64,000 nucleotides of DNA from Pterobdella sp. o SKG-2022 (taxonomy: Eukaryota > Annelida > Clitellata > Hirudinida > Piscicolidae), in contig OZ038325.1 of assembly GCA_964035795.1 (NCBI GenBank), positions 5,895,163-5,959,162 of the forward strand. Reading direction: 5' to 3'. Below are positions 1-16,084 of this stretch, in pieces. How positions within the stretch are numbered: the stretch's first letter is position 1; every line of letters begins with the position of its first letter. Made by a program: the position numbers and the translations under genes. Below the pieces are notes generated by a model, which had not been told where the DNA came from, searched no databases, and saw nothing but the letters and a program-made list of their open reading frames with translations.

Positions 1-2
1 AT

Positions 3-1229
3 TCCCACGACATCGTCTCCATCCCTTGCCACCTCACCTCCAGCCTCACTTTCGGTTCCACTCTTTTCCGCCTTGAAGGTCTTGACAAAGATGAAGGAGA
101 TAATGGTGTGATAAGATACTGGCTGGAAGGGATCTCAGTTCTTGAGGTGGAGGGAGGTGAGGTGGTGGAGAAGGAAATATACATGCATAAAAAACCTCAA
201 CCTCATAGAAAAATCTTTGAAATCGACCAAGTCACTGGTGTGGTCTTTGCCACATTCAACAACTCAGACTTACATAACGACCAGTGGATCAGAGAGCTTC
301 AACTTCATCCGTGCAGAAATTACAAAGTCTATCTGAGCCTCACAGATCAAGGAGGCTCCAACAACAGCCACAAACGAGCCCTTACTTCCCACCATAGCTT
401 CATCATTTCCTTCAATAAAACTTCTTTGTCTCTTCTCAATAAAAATATTCTCAACAAAAGTACATCGGCTTCATCTTCATTGTCGTATCTCTATTTGAAC
501 AACCACCAAACAAGAACCACGTCAACTTATAATTCTTCCATTGTTATTGCTGGTGTAGTTACTTTAGTTTTGTTGTTATTGTTTCTTCTTGTGATATTGT
601 GCGCTTTGATATTATTTTCTATAAAATGGATCAATAAAAAAAGGAAAAAACAAAAAATGAACAGCACAGACCAATCAAAAGAGCTACACGAACAAGCACG
701 GTTCCTACCGAACTATTGCTCCCGGTCAGGTGGCTACACTAGTAGCAGCTGTGGCTGTAGTACCAATTTTGAAACAGATTATAAAAACTCAAAATGTTGC
801 TGCAACACACATTCAACTCCCAACAATAATTACCCTAGTAATGTCTACTGTGATAATGTAAGTTGTTGTAGTAGTTGTAGTAATTACTGCAGAAAAAATT
901 GTTTTTCTCCTTTTTGTAACACTGTGAACGCTAGCATACATAACAACGCTCAATACAATGGATATGGCAGTAACAATAGTAGCTTTCGAAAACATACACG
1001 ACACCACCACCACCACATGAACAAAACAAACACTGAAAAAAAAGAAAAACGGCCCAAGAAAGCATTAAGTGATAAAGTTCACAACATTGAAGCTAAAGAC
1101 TCAAATGGGGATGCAACAAAAGATGAAACTCAACAAACATCAACTTCATCCACAACAACAACTACATCAAAAACTTCAACAATACCAACAACATCAACTA
1201 AATTGTCAACAACACCCTCATACAACTAA
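3..1229 (+). CDS. Cadherin-family transmembrane receptor, C-terminal part (5' end outside window)
   Basis: The reading frame is open from base 3 to the TAA at 1227-1229, about 408 codons, so the window begins inside an exon. The first part reads as a cadherin extracellular repeat. It has the calcium-site pattern LDKDEGDNGVIRYW, followed by FEIDQVTGVVFA, which matches the cadherin consensus DxDxGxNGxIxY ... FxIDxxTGxI. This looks like the last, membrane-proximal repeat, since no DxNDN linker follows. A Ser/Asn-rich stalk with N-glycosylation sequons leads to one hydrophobic helix (about bases 540-625), then a basic stop-transfer KWINKKRKKQK. The cytoplasmic tail of about 190 residues is unusual: clusters of Cys (CCCN, CCSSCSNYC), a His run, a Lys-rich stretch and a Thr/Ser-rich end. 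I see no beta-catenin-binding motif, so a protocadherin-like or non-classical cadherin is likely. Family assignment rests on one repeat; the tail is not recognised. Confidence 0.7.
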   Translation, partial: SHDIVSIPCHLTSSLTFGSTLFRLEGLDKDEGDNGVIRYWLEGISVLEVEGGEVVEKEIYMHKKPQPHRKIFEIDQVTGVVFATFNNSDLHNDQWIRELQLHPCRNYKVYLSLTDQGGSNNSHKRALTSHHSFIISFNKTSLSLLNKNILNKSTSASSSLSYLYLNNHQTRTTSTYNSSIVIAGVVTLVLLLLFLLVILCALILFSIKWINKKRKKQKMNSTDQSKELHEQARFLPNYCSRSGGYTSSSCGCSTNFETDYKNSKCCCNTHSTPNNNYPSNVYCDNVSCCSSCSNYCRKNCFSPFCNTVNASIHNNAQYNGYGSNNSSFRKHTRHHHHHMNKTNTEKKEKRPKKALSDKVHNIEAKDSNGDATKDETQQTSTSSTTTTTSKTSTIPTTSTKLSTTPSYN

Positions 1230-1788
1230 AGAGGGAACCCACAAGTCTTATTGAATCACCATTCGTTTCGCCATTCACATATCTTTTATTTTATTCTTTT
1301 CTTTTTTTTAGTCCGTCTTTATTTATTTCCATTTGTTGCAGCTTTCATTTTTTTTATTCCGCTTTCTCTTTTATAAAATCATCCTTAATACCCTTTTTCT
1401 TACCCCGGTATTCATTCATTGGTCACCCTCCAGCCATCTCATTAAGCTATCTGCCATCAACACACACCTCTCCATCCAACTTCAATTAAAATGTTAACGA
1501 CTCAGAACTCAAGTGAGCTTTTCTAAAGAATTATTTTACATCACTTTAAGGTTTTTTAAGATGTGGTAGTGAACATTCAAATAGAAGTTCTCCTCACTTT
1601 ATCTATGCTAATCTTGCTTCTAGTGTTTTTTTTTATTGTAGTTTAGTGAGTTTCAATTTGATTTTTTGTTTTGAAATTTACTTAAATAACTCTTTCCATA
1701 TCGAATTGGGATTTAGTGTCATTTCTTGTGCTTGGATAAAATGAATTTTTTATGTTTTGGAAATAATATATTTTATTGTATTTTTTTT

Positions 1789-1794
1789 AATAAA
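1789..1794 (+). promoter_or_regulatory. Candidate poly(A) signal for the cadherin gene
   Basis: AATAAA lies about 560 bases after the cadherin stop codon, in AT-rich sequence. The hexamer is expected often by chance here, so this is only a candidate. Confidence 0.25.
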
Positions 1795-3235
1795 ATTTTC
1801 ATAGAATTATAAAACTTCAAGCATTTTTTTAATTAAATAAGACACAATTATAAACATAAAAGTTTAAAGTTTAAGCATTTTTGATTCATGCGGCTTTTAT
1901 TATATTTAATTCGGAAATGGAATAAATTTAGCAAAAAACTCTTAAATGTCTTCAAAGCAGGCATTTTTAATTCATTAACTTTTTCATCTTTTGTTTTTTT
2001 TTGATATCATATTAATTATTAAAAGTCCTATTAATTTTTCAAAAAGCAACCATGATTAATATTTGAAACAATGGCAAGCATGTGCATACCTAATAAAAGC
2101 ATTGAAACAATGCATTTTTTAACTTCCATTTTCCTAGACTTTTTATTTAACGAAAAAACTGATTTTATATTAAATTCCTTTTTTTGAAAAAATTCAAATT
2201 AATTTTATATTACCATTGATATTATTATTAATATTTTGTAAGCAGTTTGCTGAAAGGATTTCAGCTAGGAAGATTTAGCAAAGGACCAGAGTCTGAGACT
2301 TTTTATAACTTTTCTCAAGCTTCTTACAGTTTCAAAAAATGAAGTTTTTTGTAGTTATTTTGCGTTTGTTTCAATTTCTAATTTTCAATGAAAGTTTTTG
2401 AAATTTTTGCATTTGTTTCAAAGTTTGGTACAGTCGGTACTATCTCCATACATTCTCTAGTCGCCATAAGCTGCTAACTTTTATTTGCAAACTGTTGTAT
2501 CTTTCTATTTTTCATTGACTGCAGTTTCCAAGTATGAGAGTGTTAACGATAAAGCAGCTTTTTCTCACCTTTTTTTGAAATAAAATTATCATTTTGACGG
2601 GCTTCTATCATATGGTGCCGTTCTATATTGAAGTCCCATAACACCACCACATAGCTTATCCTAGTCACAGATTGTGTTGAAGGTTTTTTCTTTGTTTTAA
2701 CACATCTTACAAAGTGGGCTTAAATTAGTTTTATGAATTTATTTTTTGAAGAGGTTTTTCTAATCTTTTAATTCAAATTTTTTTTTTTCAAAATTTTATC
2801 AAAAACTTTAGTTAAAAAATATAAAATGGTCTGAAATTTGAAATAGTTTGTTCCAGAGCAGCACACAAAAGTGTATCAGTTTAGATTTCAAAACTATCTC
2901 CACTTACCCACTTTTTAACTCCTTGTTCATTTTGCTTCTTTAAAGAACAGTCTATACACCTTTTTCATTTTATTTCCATATACTTCTACTCTGAATCTTA
3001 GCTTCAAATCCTTCACTCTGAGGATTTCTGAATTTTGCAAATCTTCTCTTATTGAACATAGAAGTCGTTAATGGCTTTTTTCGAAGTCTCCTTCAATGTT
3101 TGGTTTGGTCAAAAAGCTTTTCAACATTTGCCAGTTCTCACCATCTTTTCTGGGTATATCTATTTATCTGCATCACTTTGTGGGTGAAAGCTATATACAT
3201 GGTTAAAAGTTGATGAAAATAGAATCATTTCATTG

Positions 3236-3335
3236 TTATCTGTATTATTATTATTGTTATTAATATTTTTATCTGTATTATTATTATTGTTATTAATATT
3301 GTTATCTGTAGTGTTATTATTATTATTAATATTGT
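3236..3335. repeat. Minisatellite, 33-bp unit, about three copies
   Basis: The segment TTATCTGTATTATTATTATT recurs with a 33-base spacing (TGTATT at 3241 and 3274, TGTAGT at 3307). Because 33 is divisible by three it leaves an open frame reading as Leu/Ser/Val repeats. This is a repeat artefact, not a gene. Confidence 0.75.
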
Positions 3336-6051
3336 TATTCTCATTTTATCTTTTTTTTCAAAGTAAGTTGAATTTTCCACTTCACCTGCCTCACCCTGTC
3401 ATTAATACCACTGCATCCCTCCTGCTTCATCAACCACACTCCATCTTGTTCCATCCTATCATATTTGATTCCAATGACTTTTTTACCAATAGACCTTTAT
3501 CACTCCCGATGGTATATTTTATTGATTTTTTCTTTATTATTATTATTGTTATTGTTTTTATTAAAGATTTTATTTTTTTTTTGTTATTGTCTGGTATTGT
3601 TTTGATATATTGTATTTCATCTTTTGCGTTAATTTTATATATCGATTTTTCATTGATAGTTCATAATATTCACATATATGTTTCTGTTGATTTGGTCTCT
3701 ATCAGTTCTCCCCATATTTCAACGGTGAACAATGCTTGGTTAAACGCATAGAAAAAAATTAACAAGCGCCATGAGAGATACAAGGGAATTACAGAGGCAC
3801 ACCTCTCATAAATAGATTGCAAAAACTTAATAAAAACCTTTGAAACCTTAATCAAAAGAACTCTTTTCTGCCTTTCCTTTTCGCGCACCACGGGTAATAA
3901 AAACAGCATGGAAATAATGATGCATAGAAAAATTTGAAGAATAAATAAAAGAAAAAACATAAAAAAAATCAATAAAATTTTTAATAATAAAAATCTTAAT
4001 TTTTAATCAAATTTAAACAAAAATAAAAATCATAAAAATGACTAATTGTATTTTTCAACGCCATTTATGCAAGACAAACAACATAATAGTCAAAAAAATT
4101 AATGCTGAGAAAATAAACTAAAAAAAATAACAACTGAAATATTTTAATAGCGCTTTATTACAAAAATATATTATTGACGTAACTCGTGCTTTAAATTTAG
4201 TTTTAAACGAAATTATGAAATGTTTCTATAAATAGCCACCCAACACTACACCTATAAAACCGATATTATTCTTATTTTTTGCTTTATTATTGATTTCTTA
4301 GTTTTGTGTTGGTATTATTTCTAAATTTTTTTATTGTTCGTATTGTTTTTTTTCAACATTCTAATGTTTTTTCTAGTTGACATTGTTTTTTCAACATTCA
4401 CAATGGTAATTTCAGTGTTAGTAATGTTGTTTTAGCATTTTTAATTGCATCTAAAATGTTGGTATTGTTTAAATTTTTGCTATTACTTTTATTGTTTGTA
4501 TATTTTTGTTTTTATTTATTGTTGTTATTCTTTTTATTTTTATTATTCTGCCTGTAGTTGATATACTTTTCGTTTTTGATCTTAGTTTCACATAATCATT
4601 TATATTGTTAAATTTTCTCAATAGTTGTTTTTATTGTTTTTTGTTGTCATTTTTCCTTCTGATGCCACCCTTCTTAACAAGTACAATGCTTGGCAGATGA
4701 GCTTTCTCTCATAATGAAGCTATAGTTGATGTCTAAGCAGTCGTTATTATTTTTATTATTTTTATTATTATTATTATATCTTAATATTATTTTTTTATTT
4801 TATTTTATTTTTTTATTTATTGTTATTTTTCATCATTAAAAATAAACATGGTTCTTAGTATTCATAATACTCTCAAAATCTATCGCCTTCATGATCATCA
4901 ATGGCATTAGGTGTTGCGAAATTGCCGCGGTTCCAAAATAATTCAATGTCTTGAAATTTTCAATCCAGATATCCTTTTTAAAGTTTCATTTTTGTTTTTT
5001 CTTGATGGTTTATTTATTGAATTCATTACGGTCTTTACTCATTTAATTAATTAGTTGATTAATTTATTTTTTAGTACTCATTTTTATATTTCTCTTGTTT
5101 CAACTCCTCTATAATGCAGATTATTCACAAGGTTTTTTAAAATTATCATGACAATCTAGTTAGCTTCAATGATTGTAAACTCTTTTTTCATATAACGACG
5201 TTAAATGCATTCAGCTCAAAGTTGTAACCTCTCTCCAGTAGAAGATATTGACAATCTTTTATCATAATATCATTTTCACTAGGCTTGGTGAATGATTTCG
5301 GTTTATAGCAGCAAGGCAAACTGCTCCATTGTAAAAACGGTGAAAATCTATTAACTGAATGTTAGTATAGGTTGGCAGTGATAAAAGCTCAAAACAGAGT
5401 CTATGAATAAGATAACAGCTTTTCTAAATAGAAAACTTGAAATGGCCCTCTTTTACCTCTCTCAGTCACTGAGACACGTACAGCAGTATAATCTAATGCG
5501 GATTATTGTTGATAAATAGAAGCACATTAAAAGTTTTCATTAACAATGGCGTTCTCACCGCTAGCTTGCATTTTATTTATTCACTTTCAACATACACGTA
5601 CCGTTTCTCACTTTCATTTTTAAATATTTTTTGTATGAGTTTATTTTTTATTACTTTTATTTTTCTATTTTAATGATATTATTATTATTATTATTATTGT
5701 TATTTTTAATCAATATTTTCAAAGTTTTAATTAAAATTGTCATCCTCTAACCATTATTTTTGCAGGTCTAAGTGGACCCTCCGCAGCTTGAGCTATTGCT
5801 TCCCATCGTACAATACTTTTAGAACTTAAATTAATTTTTGAACATGAACTTTTCAACTCTTTCAAATGTAACATTTGGCGAAGACGTACGATGTCAGCGA
5901 AAAAACTGTTTAATGAATTATATAATTTTTGAATTTATTCTTCAATAAATAACTAGTATTAACTTCTATTTAATACTTTTTGTTGATTAAATTAAATTTA
6001 TCTAGTGTTGATTTTTTTCATTAAAAAATGGATCTCAAAATAAGGAAAAAA

Positions 6052-6167
6052 TGATCAATTAATGATATCATCAATTAATAATATCATCAATTAATGATAT
6101 CATCAATTAATGATATCATCAATTAATGATATCATCAATTAATAATATCATCAATTAATGATATCAT
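6052..6167. repeat. Minisatellite, 16-bp unit, about seven copies
   Basis: CATCAATTAATGATAT is repeated head to tail about seven times with a few G-to-A changes (AATAATAT). The unit is almost self-complementary (GATATCATCAATTAATGATATC is one transition pair away from a perfect palindrome), so the array could fold into repeated hairpins. Confidence 0.9.
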
Positions 6168-6489
6168 CAATAACAGTAAATATAAAAAAATAATCAAAAA
6201 AAAACAGTAGTAGCTAAGAAAAACTAGTGACAGTAAAATAAAAAAATGAATTTAATATATAATTATATTTTTTACTTTTAATATATCATTGTTATCTTCA
6301 CCACAATAACCCAATCGTACTCAACCATTTCAGACAGGTTTTTATGCTCACTAAAGTCTTGCAACCTTTACAAAAAGCTCTTGTATTAGATTTGAAGTCA
6401 GAATTCAAGCTTCGTGTATTTGAATCTTATGAAATTTGAAATAGAACCAAAAATAAAGCTGTATTTGATGAGCGTCAAATTTAATATGT

Positions 6490-7207
6490 AGATAGATGAG
6501 TGGGGGGAGAGATGTATGAGTGAATAGATGGATAGATGGATGGGTGGATGAGTGGAAAAATGGATTAATGAATGGATAAGTGGGTGAATGAATGATAGGA
6601 TGGATCAGTGGATGAATGGATGATGAAACAAATAAAAAATCGATAAATGAATGAAAGAAAAAAAAAGAATGAATCAGTTATTGGAAAAGGTGCGAAGGGA
6701 TAGAGAAAGGTGTAGAAAGTTAAAAGGAATAGATACGTGAATGTGTTTTAATGGATAGATGTATGGATGTGTTAATAGAAGTATGTGTGAATGTGTTAAA
6801 GAATGAATGTGTGAAAAGTAGTGGGGATAAGCTGAATGAATAAAAAATAAATAAGCTATTGAAGATGAATGAATAAATGAACAGAGGGATAAATAAGTGG
6901 AAGGATGAATGGGTGAATGAATGGATGGATAAGTGGATAAAACAGGAAAACTGATGAATAAGCGAATGAAAAATTGGATAAAAATTCAAAAAAATGGAAA
7001 AATCGAGATTTATTTAAAAATGAATCCATGAAGAGAAATAAATTTATAAAAGACGCTGGATGTATGCATGGATGGTCGGAAGAAAAATAGAAGGATGTTA
7101 AAAAGATAAAAATGGATTTGAGGATAAGTTGATGGGTGAATGGATAATGACTGAGTAGATGGATAGATGGATGGATGAATAAAGAAATGCATGAATGTTG
7201 AAATAAA
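6490..7207. repeat. Degenerate GATG/GAAT/GATA tetranucleotide array
   Basis: A long run of GGATGAATGGATAGATG-like tetranucleotides, interrupted and drifting. On the minus strand it produces His/Ser/Pro/Ile-rich spurious frames (PSIHPSIH type), which are repeat translations. Confidence 0.8.
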
Positions 7208-7606
7208 TCAGTGAAAATGGAGAAAGTGACTGATGAAAGAATGACGTGTGCAAAGGTAGCAAACAAATCAAAGTCTCATAAGGAAAATTATTTTTATTTT
7301 TATCATTCTTTAAAAGTTTTTTTACGATTCTTACATCTAATTGCTTTCAATATTACATCTTGCTTCACCACTATTTTCATTATACAACGTTTCAATATTG
7401 TTTTTTTTATTCACCATTACATTATTTTTATTTTTGTTACTCTTTTTTCTATTTTTTCTTGTTATTATTTTTCTTATTATGAAAGGAATAGAAACAAGTA
7501 AATAATGCCATGGAAATCCTCAAACGTCAGGCTCAAGAAAATTTTTGCATGGAATATATGAGCAAGATGGATGGAAGAGAGATGCCTTGCGTGCATCAAG
7601 AATCAA

Positions 7607-8285
7607 TTAATGGATAGATGAATGAATGGATGGATGAATGAATGGATGGATGAATGAATGGATGAATAAAAGGTTCGATAGATGAGTAAAATTGACTAAG
7701 TGAAGAGAGGAAAATACTGAAGTGAATGACTGGTTGAAGCTTGCATGCATGCAACTATAAATGCATGAATCTTCAAGCGGTTGTGTTAATATGAAAAGTA
7801 ATAATAAGAATTCATATGATGAATGGCTTAATGATGACATGATTTTAAAAGTGTTGGATAAATTTTCATGAAATGGAGTGACTAATTGAATGGGTGGAGG
7901 GATGATGAATTCAAGAAGCAGGTGCATTGCTTCATGGGTGAGTTGATGGATATATAAAGAATTAAAAAAAGGATTGAATAGATTTAGGAATGAATAGATG
8001 GATGAATAGATAAATGAATTGATGGATGGATGGATAGATGGATGGATGGATGAATGGATGAATGGATAGATGGATGGATGGATGAATGGAGGGATAGATG
8101 GATGAATGGATGGATGAATGGATAGATGGATGGAAGGATGGGTAGGTGGATGGGCTGATAGATGGATGAATAAATGAATGGATATATGGATGGATGGATG
8201 AATGGATGGATACATGAGAGATAGATGGATAGTAGATTGAATGGTTTGCTGGATGAAAAAAAGCTAGAAAAAGCATAGATGGATG
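7607..8285. repeat. GGAT/GAAT tetranucleotide array, with a unique middle
   Basis: Regular GGATGGATGAATGGATAGA blocks at about 7607-7670 and 7980-8285 flank about 300 bp of less repetitive sequence. The minus-strand frames through it (HPSIHPSI type) are shadows of the repeat. The same motif as the 6490-7207 array suggests one locus that has expanded and been broken up. Confidence 0.8.
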
Positions 8286-8531
8286 GATGGAGCTTAGTAC
8301 ATAGTTAAATTGACTAAAAGATAAATTTCGAACGGATGAAGAAGAAAATGAGTTACAATAGCGATTATAAGCATAGGCAGACCCTAATGGAGACTGGTGC
8401 TATTGTGGCGTTCCAACAAAAATGGCTTGCACAAACTGTCAGACAGATCATATGTATTGAAATGAAAGAAAAAAAGTTCTTATATTAACATTTATGAATG
8501 ACTAGATCATTATTTTTGTTATTACTTTCAG

Positions 8532-8713
8532 CATGTTTAGTGTTGTAGCTGTTTATACTAAAAATTCCCTTAAAGCTGAGACCCACCAAAGTGCAGGCTC
8601 GGGTTTTTCGTGGGATCCTCCCACGAGGAAAATGACTCATGGTTTCTATTCATTCCAAAAGATTACTGGAAGGAAGTTTAATGATGAAAAATTTGAATTG
8701 TTTCATTATTTTT
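8532..8713 (+). other. Isolated exon-like segment
   Basis: A 182-bp open stretch is bordered by an acceptor-like TTACTTTCAG (ending 8531) and a perfect donor GTAAGT (8714). It translates to a hydrophilic peptide (residues such as GFSWDPPTRKMTHGFYSF) less repeat-like than its surroundings. It contains a perfect hairpin CGTGGGATCCTCCCACG. I found no partner exon nearby and recognise no family. It could be an orphan exon, a piece of a transposon, or chance. Confidence 0.2.
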
Positions 8714-13970
<5,257 letters not shown>

Positions 13971-13974
13971 TTGA

Positions 13975-14160
13975 ATTATAATAATAATAGTAATAATAAC
14001 AATAATATTAGTAGTAATAATAATAATAATAGTAATAATAACAAAAATAATAATAATAATGATAAGAATAACAATAATAATAATAATAACGATAATAATA
14101 ATAATATTAATACTAACAATAAGTGATAACAACAATAATAATAATAATACTTAATTCATG
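13975..14160. repeat. (AAT)n-rich low-complexity tract
   Basis: Imperfect AAT/ATA trinucleotide repeats with G and C interruptions. Similar shorter patches follow at about 14395-14470 and 14720-14775, the last ending in (ATC)n. Frames through them (Ile-rich) are artefacts. Confidence 0.8.
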
Positions 14161-14775
14161 TAAATAGACTAAATTAGTAGTATGATAATAATAATAATAC
14201 AAAAAACTCTGATGATTGACATTGGTGCTAACAATTTTACTAGCACTGATGATTCACAATGAAATAATACTAGTTTTAATAGATTGGATAATATTTATTT
14301 AAAAAATCGAATTCTGGGAGTTGCAGAGTTAGAAGCTATGGCGAGAATTAGAAAATGTGATTTGGTGGGTCTATTTAGTGGAAGAAAAATACTTTTAATA
14401 ATAGTAATAATAATAATGGTATTTGAAATGATAATAATAATATTAATACCAATAATAATAATAATAATGTATTGAATTAAAATAATGATAAAACTATTCA
14501 TATTATGAGCTTCATTATGGCGATAATCAAGTCGGAGAGTTTCTAGAAAGCTCTTCCTGTCAGTCATTCATTATCAGAAGTACAATGACTGATGGTATTA
14601 ATGGCCTGTTCATAACCAAAGACTGTTAATAATAATATTAACTATGATACTAATAATAAAAATATTTAAAAAAAACAATGAATCCTAATATTACTAAGAA
14701 TAAGAATAATATAAAAAAAAAAAAAAATAGCAAAATAAAAATAATAATAATAATCAACATCATCATCATCATCCT

Positions 14776-15954
14776 CATCGTTCTGTCTGTGAACTCGTCG
14801 AGAAGGTAAGTTTGAGCTGTTAAAAGCTTTTCGACAATCCAAAATCATTTCGTTGTAGTATGAAGCTAATAGAAGAATAAAACTTACTTGACCCAATATC
14901 AAATAATAATTTCACTAATAATATTGAAAGTAATAAAAAAAATAATATCAATAGTTTTGAAATTAAATCCAATTGAAAATAAAATTGGCAATTAATGTTA
15001 AAAAGCACTAAAAAGAAGAACATTGTGAGGAAGCCATAGAATTCCTTGAGAGATGTCAACAATGGTGTTGTTGAAACAAATGTTGAAATAGATTCAGGAA
15101 AGTGATTAATGATAATGACATTTACCTATTGAACGAATAGGAAAAGTACGATAAACCAATATCAAATAGAAGGGTAGAAAAGTTCAAGTTTAAAGAGAAT
15201 ATCAGTAAAGTTCAATATGGGCTTGGAAATTGGTGTTTATCAGGTATTATTAGTGAACATATCAGTTTGAACGGATTTGAACCTTTGTGGAGATCTCATA
15301 TGCCATAGAGTTGTACGATTTGGTAGATATTATGGCAGGATAAGATCAAGGTGAGTTTTGATTGATAGTTATTTTACAATAGAAACAGACCATCGATATG
15401 TTTCAATCAATTTATAAGAGCAAAACATTCAACACCCAATATAAATTATTGTGAAAGAATATTCGTTTTGATATTCACCAAAAGGTTATATAATAGGTAA
15501 AAAACAACTATATAGAAAAATGAACATAGGTAGAGAGTATAAAAATAAAACAAGATGGAGTGGTTTATTATGCTACAGAGCAGATATTTTAAAATAAATC
15601 TATGAAACCACCGAATATTTGGTCCAAATGATGAAATAAAAGTCGATTGTGTGGTCTCGATCATTTACATTCTTTGATGAGTCGGAGAGAGTAGGGAACA
15701 TGATTTGAAATGAAAAAAAAACTCTAAAAATTGATTTAAAATGGCGGAGAAAATGTTTAAAACGATATAAAACATTACTGTGACTGAGAATCGAAGAGTT
15801 GCAACGCAAAATTACACGTGTGTTCATCATTCTGTATGCCGTGAAATCAAGAACCAGTAAAAATTTAAAGTGTATATATAAGTGATAAAACAAATAATAT
15901 TGAAACCATGATGAGAAAAAACAATAAAATTACTATCAAAACGGAATCATTACC
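14776..15954. other. Gene-free stretch
   Basis: No exon with plausible splice sites and no repeat family recognised. It may include distal 3' UTR of the minus-strand gene ending at 16085. Confidence 0.4.
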
Positions 15955-16082
15955 ACCCCTACCACCATCATCATCATCACCACCATCATCATAATCATCA
16001 TCATCATCATCCTCATCATAATCATCATCATCATCACCACCACTAACACCATTATCATAATTATCATTACCACCCTCATCCT
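15955..16082. repeat. (ATC)n/(GAT)n tract in a presumed 3' UTR
   Basis: CATCATCATC with CAC and AAT interruptions sits just past the stop codon (16085-16087) of the minus-strand gene. In another frame it reads as poly-Asp, but that frame is not joined to the gene. Confidence 0.75.
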
Positions 16083-16084
16083 CC

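Larger units (their letters stand above)
1230..6050. other. Gene-free AT-rich stretch
   Basis: I see no coding exon, RNA gene or recognisable transposon here. Long T-rich and TTATTA-rich tracts give spurious Leu/Ile/Val frames, notably at 3233-3751. The start probably holds the 3' UTR of the cadherin gene. Confidence 0.5.

Noticed and set aside
3233..3751. 172-codon Leu/Ile-rich frame that looks like a membrane protein
   Set aside because: Its start is the 33-bp minisatellite and the rest is T-rich DNA; no homology, no splice context.
7607..8276. His/Ser/Pro/Ile-rich frames on the minus strand
   Set aside because: They are the complement of GGATGAATGGAT repeats.
14284..14567. Overlapping open frames on both strands
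   Set aside because: Bordered by AAT repeats, no splice or homology support; probably chance.
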